NCBI RefSeq assembly: GCF_017744695.1
Contig: NZ_JAGIAS010000009.1
Location: forward strand, 62,001 to 126,000
Reading direction: 5' to 3'
From: Dyadobacter sp.
GTDB lineage: Bacteria; Bacteroidota; Bacteroidia; Cytophagales; Spirosomataceae
Length of the DNA stretch: 64,000 nucleotides
Below the pieces are notes generated by a model. It was not told the origin of the DNA. It saw only the letters and a program-made list of their open reading frames with translations, and did no database searches. This document shows positions 53,106-61,197 of this stretch, piece after piece (positions within the stretch are counted from its first letter, which is position 1; every line of letters begins with the position of its first letter). The position numbers were made by a program, and so were the translations under genes.

Positions 53106-53183
53106 TTTCTGTATCTTATTTGGTTCTTTATTTATGTAATTTACTGATAATGAGATTAGTGAATGTTCTGTATCGGCAAATAA
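53106..53183 (+). repeat. att-like site 3 with conserved upstream flank
   Basis: TTCTGTATCGGCAAATAA (53166-53183) codes FCIGK-stop and equals the mnmE end except for one silent base. It is even closer to the SGI1-type 18-bp repeat because it starts TTCTGTAT. Its 60-bp upstream flank matches that of site 2 and shows no mnmE coding sequence. Probable right junction (attR) of the mnmE insertion region. Confidence 0.75.
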
Positions 53184-53217
53184 ATAGATAGAAGACTGGT
53201 AAGTAATAATATACAAA

Positions 53218-53255
53218 CGACTGAAAATTAGATTGTTGATCTGAATTTTCAGTCG
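53218..53255 (+). terminator. Hairpin after att-like site 3, possibly the original mnmE terminator
   Basis: CGACTGAAAATT (53218-53229) pairs perfectly with AATTTTCAGTCG (53244-53255), 14-nt loop, followed by TTTCTTTGGCTCTTTT. Intact mnmE would have ended about 35 bp upstream of such a hairpin if the inserted DNA were absent. Only the left arm has counterparts after sites 1 and 2 (GGTTGAGAATT, GTCTGAAAATT). Confidence 0.7.
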
Positions 53256-53407
53256 TTTCTTTGGCTCTTTTCCTGGTGATCTACTAGTTTTTGTCCCTTA
53301 AGACCAGTTGGTTTTGGAAGGCATACGAAATAGAGGAGATAACTTCTCTTATTTACGCTTGACCTAACTACATTTTGATTGGGCGATGCTTATTGATTGG
53401 GCGATGC

Positions 53408-53797
53408 TTAGAACATAGCGTAGTTGACCGGAACGCTGTCTACAAACTGTTCAAAGCTGATTATTCTTCCATCTTTCAACTTCCAAAGGTGGGCTACACG
53501 TGCAGAAAAATATTTGTTTGTTATTTTGTAGGTTCCGCTGTAAGTTCCATAGGCAACCACCTTGTCCTGGTCAGCCAAATAGCCTTCCGGAGTGAATTTA
53601 TAGTTGATCCATTCGCTGGCCAACCTGCTAAAAACGTTTTGAGTGATCGCCTCCAATCCGATATACCTTCCCGCATAGGGAAACCCCTTAGCTTCTATCC
53701 AGATGATGGTATCGGCCACATACTTAGCAAGGTTTTTTCCGTTTTCCTCGGAACTGCCACCCTCGTAAGTGCCCTTGATAATTTCTAAATTTGTCAT
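53408..53797 (-). CDS. SnoaL-like / NTF2-fold protein
   Basis: 129 aa from the ATG at 53797 (MTNLEIIKGTYEGGSSEENGK); an ATG 10 codons upstream is less likely. Ketosteroid isomerase/SnoaL-like pattern: helical start, WIEAKGFPYAGRYIGLEAITQNVF, then AYGTYSGTYKITNKYFSARVAHLWKLKDGRIISFEQFVD. Such small alpha+beta barrels are enzymes or binding proteins of diverse roles; specific function unknown. Same strand as the MBL-fold and Crp/Fnr genes upstream. Confidence 0.8.
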   Translation of the reverse strand: MTNLEIIKGTYEGGSSEENGKNLAKYVADTIIWIEAKGFPYAGRYIGLEAITQNVFSRLASEWINYKFTPEGYLADQDKVVAYGTYSGTYKITNKYFSARVAHLWKLKDGRIISFEQFVDSVPVNYAMF

Positions 53798-53860
53798 AAG
53801 TTCAACGGGGCTTTGCCTCCCGGTCATGTTCTGGGCATAGCCGGAATTCGATCAAGCATT

Positions 53861-54694
53861 CTACCATTTCATCTCGCCCGTATTGACTTTTGCGCCGATT
53901 TGCAGGGCCGTTTCAAAGCTGAGACCCGGGAATTCAGCAGTAATGGCTTCAATGAGCTCTTGTGAAGTTTTGTTATTTTTCAACGCCTGTTCGTAGAACT
54001 CGACGTAGGACTTGGTGTGTTGCACGGAAGTGAGATCCAGAGCGTCACCAGTTCTTCCATGAGCAGGAACCACGATTTGCGGCTGCATCGACGTGATTTG
54101 ATCCAGGATGGCAATCCAAAGACTGCGTGCATCGGGTGTTTGAGCATCTGCCATCCAGGCATTGAAATGATTGCCAAAGACATTGATACCGCCGACAACC
54201 GCTTTCAGTGAAGGAATCCATATGAAGGTCCTGCCAGGGAAACTTTCAAGTCCAATTACTTGTAATTGGTTGCCTTCCAGCTCCATATTTTCACCTATTA
54301 AGATTTGTGGCAGCACCACGTTTGAAGTAAGGGCTTTTCCTAACCGCTGACCCCAAACGTCAAGTTTTTTTTGAGCTGTGGCTTTGATGTGCTCCACAGT
54401 CGAAGCAGCAGCGTAGGCGGTAACCTGCGGAAAGTGTTTTTTAAAGACTTCGAGCCCAAAATAGAAATCTGGATCGCCGTGCGATACGAAAATGGCCTTC
54501 AGGTTTTTATTGGAAACCTTGATTCTGTTAGCGACTTTTTCGGCTTCGGCCAACGTGAACTGTGCATCAATTAGCACAGCATCTGTTTTTCCGGAAACAA
54601 TTACTGAGGCGACACCGAAACTGTTTTCGGAAGCGTTGAAAACCTCAAGCGATAAAACCTCGCTTTCAATTGTAATGAAATCCTGTGTCTGCAT
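53861..54694 (-). CDS. MBL-fold metallo-hydrolase (Vmh-like)
   Basis: 277 aa from the ATG at 54694 (MQTQDFITIESEVLSLEVFNASENSF). MBL fold: SVIVSGKTDAVLIDAQFTLAEAEKVANRI, then the metal motif as FVSHGDPDFYFGLEVF in place of HxHxDH, PAHGRTGD near the C-terminus. The HGDPDFYFG form is seen in the Vmh family of quorum-related hydrolases (family knowledge). Lacking some metal ligands, activity may differ from classic MBL enzymes. The Crp/Fnr gene upstream on the same strand may regulate it. Confidence 0.82.
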   Translation of the reverse strand: MQTQDFITIESEVLSLEVFNASENSFGVASVIVSGKTDAVLIDAQFTLAEAEKVANRIKVSNKNLKAIFVSHGDPDFYFGLEVFKKHFPQVTAYAAASTVEHIKATAQKKLDVWGQRLGKALTSNVVLPQILIGENMELEGNQLQVIGLESFPGRTFIWIPSLKAVVGGINVFGNHFNAWMADAQTPDARSLWIAILDQITSMQPQIVVPAHGRTGDALDLTSVQHTKSYVEFYEQALKNNKTSQELIEAITAEFPGLSFETALQIGAKVNTGEMKW

Positions 54695-54815
54695 TTTGAA
54701 TTCAGTTGAAAGGTGCTTAGACCTTGGTATGATAGAAATATATTGTGATGACAATGCAAAACTACCAGTACACCTTACTGAAACCTTTGAACAAGTTCAA
54801 TAAATGCAGTACCCG

Positions 54816-55400
54816 TTATGTCGACCGGGCGATTTTTTTTCGAATCTTACTCAGAAACTCGTGGCTGATCCCAAGATAGGCGGCCAATTGAAGATTTGTC
54901 AGTCGGCAGGCCAGCTCCGGATATCGTTCCGTGAAATCCTGGTAGCGCTTGTCGGCCGTTTTACTGAGCATATCGATCATGCGGCGCTGCATGGCTGCAT
55001 GCGTTTTTTGAGTCATGACCCTGAAAAGCTTTTCAATTTTGGGAATATGCTCGTAAGCGTACTCCTTGTCTTGTGCTGAAATCATCAGCAATTGACCGTC
55101 TTGTAGACTTTCGATGAAAAGCTGAGAAGGCCTTTGCGTGGTAAAACTGTCGATATCGGTCACCCACCAGCTTTCTGTTGCAAAGTACAGAGTCTGTTCA
55201 GAACCATTACTATCCAAATGATATACCCGAAAAAGTCCGCTGGTTACAAACCCTTCAAATTTACATACATCCCCCTCGCGTAGCAGAAGCTGTTTTCTTT
55301 TCACCGTCTGTGGATGAAACAGCCGGCAAAAATGCTCCATTTCATCATCCGAAAGAGCAGTATGTTTGGCAATGTTTTTTTTTAGCAGATCAAACATCAA
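54816..55400 (-). CDS. Crp/Fnr-family transcriptional regulator
   Basis: 194 aa. N-terminal cyclic nucleotide-binding-like beta roll (VKRKQLLLREGDVCKFEGFVTSGLFRVYHLDSNGSEQTLYFA) without an obvious cAMP phosphate-binding RxA signature; C-terminal winged helix with ELACRLTNLQLAAYLGISHEFLSKIRKKI. This form is common in Bacteroidota as stand-alone regulators of small enzymes. Probable target: the adjacent MBL-fold gene. Confidence 0.9.
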   Translation of the reverse strand: MMFDLLKKNIAKHTALSDDEMEHFCRLFHPQTVKRKQLLLREGDVCKFEGFVTSGLFRVYHLDSNGSEQTLYFATESWWVTDIDSFTTQRPSQLFIESLQDGQLLMISAQDKEYAYEHIPKIEKLFRVMTQKTHAAMQRRMIDMLSKTADKRYQDFTERYPELACRLTNLQLAAYLGISHEFLSKIRKKIARST

Positions 55401-55472
55401 AATTCAGATCATGTTACTGGCATTAGCGACCAAGAATGTTCAGGCGGAAGCCTGTAAACGATATGCGGAAAA

Positions 55473-55883
55473 CTAAGTTATCAATTTCGTTCCGTATTTG
55501 GTCGCGTCAAAGCCTAGTTTGAAAGCAATTTCATTCACTGAAAGACTGGCGCTGATCAAAATCATCTTGGCTTTCTCCATCAATTTTTCATATAAATGAT
55601 GATGTGTGCTCAAGCCAGTCAGATGCGATGAACCATCATTCATTCTCAGATGATGGTTGATATCCAGCAAATCAAGTGATCCACCCGCGTCACCCCATGT
55701 CTCCATCAGCGTCAGCACGGCGTATTTAAAGGGTTTTTTTGAAGGAAGAAGCCGAGCATTTCGCTTCCCTTTCGATAGCGCTAACAATTTCTGGGTCGAG
55801 GAGTTGATGACCGACGACGTTTTGCGGACAGCGAATGACCTTGTCAAGCAGTACGGTCCCGCAAAAACTGAAATCAGGTACAC
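55473..55883 (-). pseudogene. Truncated AraC-like regulator fragment
   Basis: An open frame of 136 codons whose C-terminal part looks like an AraC first-half DNA-binding region (STHHHLYEKLMEKAKMILISASLSVNEIAFKLGFDATKYG) but stops right where the second helix-turn-helix should continue (FxKxFK...P..FR is missing). The N-terminal part (KPFKYAVLTLMETWGDAGGSLDLLDINHHLRM) is not recognised. The start is unclear. Probably a decayed regulator; it could also be an unrelated short protein. Confidence 0.5.
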
Positions 55884-55940
55884 GTTTTGATTTGTAAGAG
55901 AAAATTCATCTCTTGCCCACTACAAAAACAGTGTATTCAA

Positions 55941-56531
55941 ATGCTTAGTAAAACCATCGTGATGACCGCATTGCTGGCCGGTTCGTTTTGTGCTCAGGTG
56001 CAGGCTGGTAATCCTTCATTTCCCCTGCATACTGTGGCAAAGGCAGTCCCGGATTCGATTGATCTGACCAAAATCCCTTACAGCGAAAAGGAACTGGCCG
56101 CATTTCCCATTTTTGACCCGCCGACCGACATCGTCCCTCTGAATAAGCCACTTATCCGCGATTTTGACAGGCTATTTTTCCCAACGAAACAGGGAATGAT
56201 TCCTTTGGAAGGGAAAGTTTACAAAGCATTCATAACGAGTGTGACGAGTAAAGAATGGTCGTTACCGTTCTTTGAAAAGAGTTACCGCGAGCTGATCATC
56301 GGGGCGGGCGGCGTGCTGATTTACCAAGGAAAAGTGCCGGCCGCAGAGCTGGAACGCATTCAGGACGAGGCCACATATTTCGGCGAAGAGGGCTCGATCG
56401 ACTACACCAATACGGTGGTGAAAGTTTACGCAATCCGTAGAAAAGAAGGCGATCATGTCTTTGTGCAGTTTTCGGGATACAGTGCAGGCGGTTCCATCCA
56501 GATTTTGCAATTGCCTGAAAAGGAGAAATGA
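55941..56531 (+). CDS. Secreted protein of unknown function
   Basis: 196 aa from the ATG at 55941, which opens a signal peptide (MLSKTIVMTALLAGSFCAQVQAG); the frame runs 18 codons further upstream without export features. After a Pro/Asp-rich linker (FPIFDPPTDIVPLNKPLIRDFDRLFFP) comes a compact alpha/beta part (LPFFEKSYRELIIGAGGVLIYQGKVPAAELERIQDEA...VYAIRRKEGDHVFVQFSGYSAGGSIQILQLP). I do not recognise the family. Periplasmic or exported. The downstream VOC gene starts 66 nt later. Confidence 0.7.
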   Translation: MLSKTIVMTALLAGSFCAQVQAGNPSFPLHTVAKAVPDSIDLTKIPYSEKELAAFPIFDPPTDIVPLNKPLIRDFDRLFFPTKQGMIPLEGKVYKAFITSVTSKEWSLPFFEKSYRELIIGAGGVLIYQGKVPAAELERIQDEATYFGEEGSIDYTNTVVKVYAIRRKEGDHVFVQFSGYSAGGSIQILQLPEKEK

Positions 56532-56597
56532 GGTAAGCATGCAAAAGTCCCTGGCTGTCTGGCCGGGGACTTAATACAGATCTAAAAAACAAAAATC

Positions 56598-57026
56598 ATG
56601 AGAGCCATCAATCCCTGGATCAATTTTAACGGTAACGCCGAAGAAGCATTCACTTTTTACAAATCCATTTTCGGCGGAGAGTTCACGAAGATCGTCCGTT
56701 TCCGGGACCTGGCCAGCGACGAATTCCCAATACCCGAAAGCGAAGCCGATAAAATTATGACCATCGAGCTGCCGCTCGGCGAACACAACGCCTTGATAGC
56801 CAATGATGTTCCATCCTTTATGGGTCGCGTCGACGAAAACGAAAACCGATCCAAAATCGCCATCAGCGCCGGAAGCCGCGAAGAAGCGGAGCGGCTGTTC
56901 GAAGGGCTTTCCGCCGGCGGAAGTGTCGAAGGGCCATTCGGAGAAAGTCCGTGGGGAACGTACGCAGGTATGTTCCGCGACCGGTACGGGATTGAGTGGA
57001 TTGTGGAGTTTGATCCGGAGGGGTGA
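56598..57026 (+). CDS. PhnB-like VOC-family protein
   Basis: 142 aa. PhnB/DUF3674-type VOC pattern: INPWINFNGNAEEAFTFYKSIFGGEF, IMTIELPLGEHNALIAND, and the ending GPFGESPWGTYAGMFRDRYGIEWIVEFDP. Soluble; role unknown. Start preceded by a 66-nt gap from the secreted protein gene. Confidence 0.88.
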   Translation: MRAINPWINFNGNAEEAFTFYKSIFGGEFTKIVRFRDLASDEFPIPESEADKIMTIELPLGEHNALIANDVPSFMGRVDENENRSKIAISAGSREEAERLFEGLSAGGSVEGPFGESPWGTYAGMFRDRYGIEWIVEFDPEG

Positions 57027-57177
57027 GAATGTAATCTCTCTCTCTTTAATTTTAATATGCGGCAGTTTCGTTTTTGAATTTAGAAACGCCAAGAAATAAG
57101 TCCCTATCCCGTAAAAATGCCGAAATCCAGATTAAGGCCAAAGGTATCGCCGGGTTGAGCATCGATCCATCATGTGA

Positions 57178-57423
57178 CAACTCCGTAGTCATCGCTCCGG
57201 CAAAATAGCAGCAAGAGTGCTGTCAAGCGAATTAAAAGACCTGGAAATGAATGGATTTATTGTCAAAAAGGTGTCGGTAGGGTATCCCGTTACTATTGAA
57301 TATCAGTTGCTGCCGTATAGTGAGACCCTACAAGAGGTAGTCGGCTCATTATCAAAGTGGGGTATTCAGCATCGGGAGAAGATCAGGCATGAAATGTCAG
57401 AAAATGTTTCCAAAAAGCAGTGA
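57178..57423 (+). pseudogene. C-terminal remnant of an HxlR-type regulator
   Basis: The frame QLRSHRSGKIAARVLSSELKDLEMNGFIVKK...VEYxLLPYSETLQEVVGSLSKWGIQHREKI matches the second half of the HxlR winged-helix domain. A stop lies just upstream (57175-57177) and the expected N-terminal Cys-Pro region is absent, so the gene is truncated. A GTG at 57217 could start a 68-codon product, but it would lack the recognition helix. Confidence 0.75.
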
Positions 57424-58127
57424 AAGGATACGGTGGGTCTCCATACTGAGACCTCATTGTCATCATGGCCAATAGCGCACAAAAAATCCCATGCTAGGTA
57501 AATTATGGTGCCGATATCGGAACGAACGTGTTTATGGCTATTTTTTGGACTCGATTACCTAAGCTGCTTTATCGAGCTGCTGGCTTTTTGTAAATGTTTC
57601 CCGTAAACGGGCGCATGCTCACCCTGGCTTATTTTCAGACGCTTTCTCTTACTGAGCTATCGATGTTTTAATGATTTTGCCCTTATTGCACCCTCAGGGT
57701 TAGAAATTCCCTGCGTGCAATAAGTGGAAAATTTACGGCCAGCCAAAAAAGTTAGCCGGTGGCACGAAAACATGAAATGCGGAAAAACTGGCACGATTTC
57801 TTTTTTCTTCGATTATTATAACTTTACTTTGTCTATCAAATTAATAGAATATCAGTCAGCCACCGACCGGTTTATTTCCAGGCATCTTAATTTATCTACA
57901 TCATGAATGCACATTCAGAAAGGATAACTATTGCTTCGTCCACGGTGGTATCCCGCCGCCTATTCCGAGGCACCGATTGGTGTTGTTGATATTGTCCTAC
58001 TTCATTCTCTGATCCCGGAAGTCATTCCGGTGACCGGCCGCGAATGCTGCCGGCTGGCTTTGTATGGACTTGCCTTTGTGGCGTGTATGCATAAGCGTTA
58101 CTTATTCTACTCACCTAATACTGTTAA
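57424..58127. other. Gap upstream of the SusC gene
   Basis: 704 bp without a convincing gene. It contains the hairpin at 57682-57724 and a long AT-rich stretch (57790-57910) that should hold the SusC promoter, but no clean TTG-N19-TAnnTTTG pair was found. An ATG at 57903 opens a 28-codon frame only. Confidence 0.55.
57682..57724. terminator. Two-step hairpin upstream of the Sus locus
   Basis: Outer arms CTTATTGCAC (57682-57691) and GTGCAATAAG (57715-57724) pair perfectly; inner arms CAGGG (57695-57699) and CCCTG (57709-57713) pair around a 9-nt loop. It stands more than 250 bp after any upstream gene fragment, so it may be a terminator of lost DNA or a regulatory structure. Confidence 0.55.
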
Positions 58128-61100
58128 ATGAAACGAGTTTTATTGCTAACAATGCTGATACTGGCCGTCCGGCTGGCATCGGCTCAGGAAACCGTCAAGG
58201 GTTTTGTGAAAGACAACACCGGTCAGTCGCTGCCGGGGGCCACGGTTGTCCAGAAAGGCACTTCCAAATACGCCGTAACGGACCCCGACGGCAATTTCGA
58301 GATCCCGGCAGGCAAAGAATTTCCATTTACATTACAGATCAATCTGACGGGTTATCAGCAACAGGACGTAGAAATTTATGAGCTGTCTCCCGTGCCCATC
58401 GATGTGGTATTGAAAACCGCCAACGTACTCGACCAGGTGGTTGTGATCGGCTATGGGACGCAGAAAAAAGGTGATTTAACGGGCTCTGTATCATCCATTT
58501 CTACGGGTGATCTCAAAGGCGTGCCCATTTCCTCGCTCGACCGCGCATTGCAGGGCCGAGCTGCGGGCGTGCAGGTAACACAGTCGTCGGGGCAGCCCGG
58601 AAGCTCGGTGAGCATCAAAATCCGGGGTGGTAACTCGATCAACGGCGCCAACGAGCCGCTGTATGTGATCGATGGGTTTCCGGTTTATAACAACAACAGC
58701 TATGCCGACGCCGGGGTTACCAATGGCCCGACTATCAATGCATTATCTACATTGAATCCCAGTGATATCGAATCCATAGACATTCTCAAAGACGCTTCCG
58801 CCACTGCCATTTACGGCTCGCGCGGTGCGAATGGGGTGGTGATTATTACTACCAAAAAAGGCAAGCAGGGGAAGAACGTGATCACCTATGACGGCTACTA
58901 TGGTGTGCAGAAAGTATTGAAAACGCTGCCCTTGCTGAATGCACAGCAATGGGCGCTGCTGAAAAATGACGCGATGGCCGATTCGAAAAAGGCCCCCGCG
59001 TTCAGTCAGACGGAGATCGACAGCCTGGGGAGGCCGGGCGTCGGTACCGACTGGCAGGACGAGGCATTCCGCCAGGCATCGATCCAGAACCACAGTCTTT
59101 CGTTTTCGGGTGGTGATGATAAAACAAGGTTTGCATTGTCGGGCAACTATTTCAAACAGAACGGGATATTGCATAATACCGACTTTGAGCGCTATTCTTT
59201 CCGGATCAACATCGACCGCGACATGAGCAAGCGTTTCAAGCTGGGTTTCAATTTTACGGGCAGCAAATCGTCGGCCCAGGTAGCGCCCGAAAACGTGGTG
59301 CCTAACCTGCTCCAAATGCCGCCTACCATGCCGGTTTACGACCCGACTTCGGCTAACGGCTTCACATTGCGGAGCATTTACGACAGCCCGCTGGCCAACC
59401 CGGTTGCCACACTGTTTCTGCAAGTGAACCAAACCCACATTTTCCGCGGTTTCGGCAATGCATATGGCGAATACCAGATTGCCGACGGACTGAAAGCCAA
59501 GGTTTCGCTGGGCACCGACATTCTGCTCAACAAACAGAACCGCTACCTGCCCTCGACCTTGCAGGAAGGCAGCGGGTTGAATGGCCAGGGTATTGTGGGA
59601 AATAAAAACACCATCGGCTGGCTGAACGAGAATACTTTGAGCTACAACAAAACATTCAGCGAAGACCACGCGCTCGACGCGGTGATAGGAATCACCCAGC
59701 AGGCTTCCACCACCGAAAACACCGTTGCCCGCGCCGCTACATTCGTGACCGACGATTTCAGTTACCATAACCTCGGTGGCGGTACCACTTTTCAGAATGC
59801 CTCTTCCAATTATTTCAAATGGACGCTGCTTTCGTACCTGGGCCGGGTGAACTACACTTTCCGAAGCAAATATCACCTCACGCTCACCGCCCGCGCGGAT
59901 GGTTCTTCCAGGCTGGGTAAGGACAAGAAATGGGGCTTTTTCCCGTCGGCCGCGTTCTCTTGGAACCTGGGGCGCGAAGATTTTATCCGCAATGTGCAGC
60001 AGATCAGTAACCTGAAATTTCGCGTAAGCGGGGGCGTAACGGGCAACCAGGAGATCGCGCCCTACACTTCGCTCGCCCAGGAAGCCTATTACAGCTATTT
60101 GTTTGGCCGGAAGCTGGTGGCCGGTTATGCGCCCAACGGTATTGCCAACCCGAACCTGGGCTGGGAGCAAACCGCTCAGTATGATGCCGGTATTGATCTG
60201 GGGTTGTTCAAAAATCGCGTGAATGTGACGCTCGACGCTTATTATAAGAAAACCACCGACTTGCTTCTGGACGTGCCGCTGCCTTACACGAGCGGTTATC
60301 CCAATGCATTCCAAAACTACGGAAGCGTGGAAAACAAAGGGATCGAGCTGTCGATCAACACGGTTAACTCCGAAGGTGCATTCGGCTGGACCACCGATTT
60401 TGTATTCTCCACCAATCGCAACAAGGTGCTGAGCCTTGGCCCCGGGGTAAGCTCGGTGATTTCGGGCGTTTCTATCGCGCAGGTCGGCTATCCGCTGGGT
60501 TCTTTTCTGGTGCTGAAAACCAATGGCATCTTCCAGAGCGGGGACGATATTGTCAATTTACCCAAGTTCAATGCGAACGATAGAGCTGGAAGCCAGCGCT
60601 ATGTCGATGTGAGCGGTGCGGATGGTAAGCCCGATGGCACGATTACCCAGGCTTATGACCGCGTGATTGTGGGTAATGCGCAGCCGAAGTTGCTTTTTGG
60701 TCTGACCAATAATTTCTCTTATAAAAACTTCGATCTAAACGTGCTGCTGCAAGGGCAGTCGGGCAACAAGGTTTACAATGCCAACCAGGCCAACCTCGAA
60801 TTGGGTACAGGCTACATTAATGCCTCCACGACGATGCTCGACCGCTGGACGCCGGCCAATCCGAGCAATGTGATCCATCGCGCCATCGAAAACCCGGCGG
60901 TGACTGTTTCCGACCGCTTTATTGAAAACGGCTCGTACCTCAGGCTGAAAAACCTGAGCCTGGGTTATTCGCTGCCGGCTTCGATTACCGGTAAGCTGGG
61001 TATTAGCCAGCTGCGGCTTTATGTAACTGCCCAGAACTGGGTTACCTGGACGAAATACACCGGTTACGATCCCGAAGTGAGCCGCAACGAACAGGCCACG

Positions 61101-61175
61101 CTCACACAGGGCGTCGACAACGGCGTGTACCCGGCCAGCAAAACGTTCCTGGGCGGTCTGACACTCACTTTCTGA
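58128..61175 (+). CDS. SusC-like TonB-linked outer-membrane transporter
   Basis: 1015 aa. Signal peptide MKRVLLLTMLILAVRLASAQ; CarboxypepD_reg domain (GFVKDNTGQSLPGATVVQKGT, about 20-105); TonB plug with VVIGYGTQKKGDLTGSVSSIS and GRAAGVQVTQSSGQPGSSVSIKIRGGNSINGANEPLYVIDGFP; then a long barrel ending TFLGGLTLTF. Imports oligosaccharides with its SusD partner, which follows after 7 nt. A sulfatase comes next, so a sulfated glycan is the likely substrate (inference). Confidence 0.95.
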   Translation: MKRVLLLTMLILAVRLASAQETVKGFVKDNTGQSLPGATVVQKGTSKYAVTDPDGNFEIPAGKEFPFTLQINLTGYQQQDVEIYELSPVPIDVVLKTANVLDQVVVIGYGTQKKGDLTGSVSSISTGDLKGVPISSLDRALQGRAAGVQVTQSSGQPGSSVSIKIRGGNSINGANEPLYVIDGFPVYNNNSYADAGVTNGPTINALSTLNPSDIESIDILKDASATAIYGSRGANGVVIITTKKGKQGKNVITYDGYYGVQKVLKTLPLLNAQQWALLKNDAMADSKKAPAFSQTEIDSLGRPGVGTDWQDEAFRQASIQNHSLSFSGGDDKTRFALSGNYFKQNGILHNTDFERYSFRINIDRDMSKRFKLGFNFTGSKSSAQVAPENVVPNLLQMPPTMPVYDPTSANGFTLRSIYDSPLANPVATLFLQVNQTHIFRGFGNAYGEYQIADGLKAKVSLGTDILLNKQNRYLPSTLQEGSGLNGQGIVGNKNTIGWLNENTLSYNKTFSEDHALDAVIGITQQASTTENTVARAATFVTDDFSYHNLGGGTTFQNASSNYFKWTLLSYLGRVNYTFRSKYHLTLTARADGSSRLGKDKKWGFFPSAAFSWNLGREDFIRNVQQISNLKFRVSGGVTGNQEIAPYTSLAQEAYYSYLFGRKLVAGYAPNGIANPNLGWEQTAQYDAGIDLGLFKNRVNVTLDAYYKKTTDLLLDVPLPYTSGYPNAFQNYGSVENKGIELSINTVNSEGAFGWTTDFVFSTNRNKVLSLGPGVSSVISGVSIAQVGYPLGSFLVLKTNGIFQSGDDIVNLPKFNANDRAGSQRYVDVSGADGKPDGTITQAYDRVIVGNAQPKLLFGLTNNFSYKNFDLNVLLQGQSGNKVYNANQANLELGTGYINASTTMLDRWTPANPSNVIHRAIENPAVTVSDRFIENGSYLRLKNLSLGYSLPASITGKLGISQLRLYVTAQNWVTWTKYTGYDPEVSRNEQATLTQGVDNGVYPASKTFLGGLTLTF

Positions 61176-61197
61176 TCAGTTAATGGAGAACATCGCA

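Larger units (their letters stand above)
50058..53183 (+). mobile_element. Putative element B inserted at the mnmE site (about 3.1 kb)
   Basis: Bounded by att-like sites 2 and 3. Carries a BspA-like surface protein (minus strand) and a frameshifted RhuM-Fic gene ending 60 bp before site 3. No recombinase seen. Small size plus a decayed terminal gene suggests a deleted remnant of a larger element. Inference from the repeated sites. Confidence 0.5.

Noticed and set aside
41416..53183. The mnmE-end copies considered as chance repeats
   Set aside because: Eighteen-base identity of sites 1 and 3, same orientation, conserved flanks at identical 60-bp spacing for sites 2 and 3, and the known SGI1 precedent make chance unlikely, so it was kept as a finding.
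55657..55890. 77-codon plus-strand frame overlapping the AraC-like fragment
   Set aside because: The opposite strand has an AraC-type helix-turn-helix pattern; this frame has none, though the short overlap keeps some doubt.
58743..60314. 523-codon open frame on the minus strand
   Set aside because: It is fully antisense to a clear SusC gene; the length follows from GC-rich codon use of SusC. The translation shows no export signal, family motif or plausible start context.
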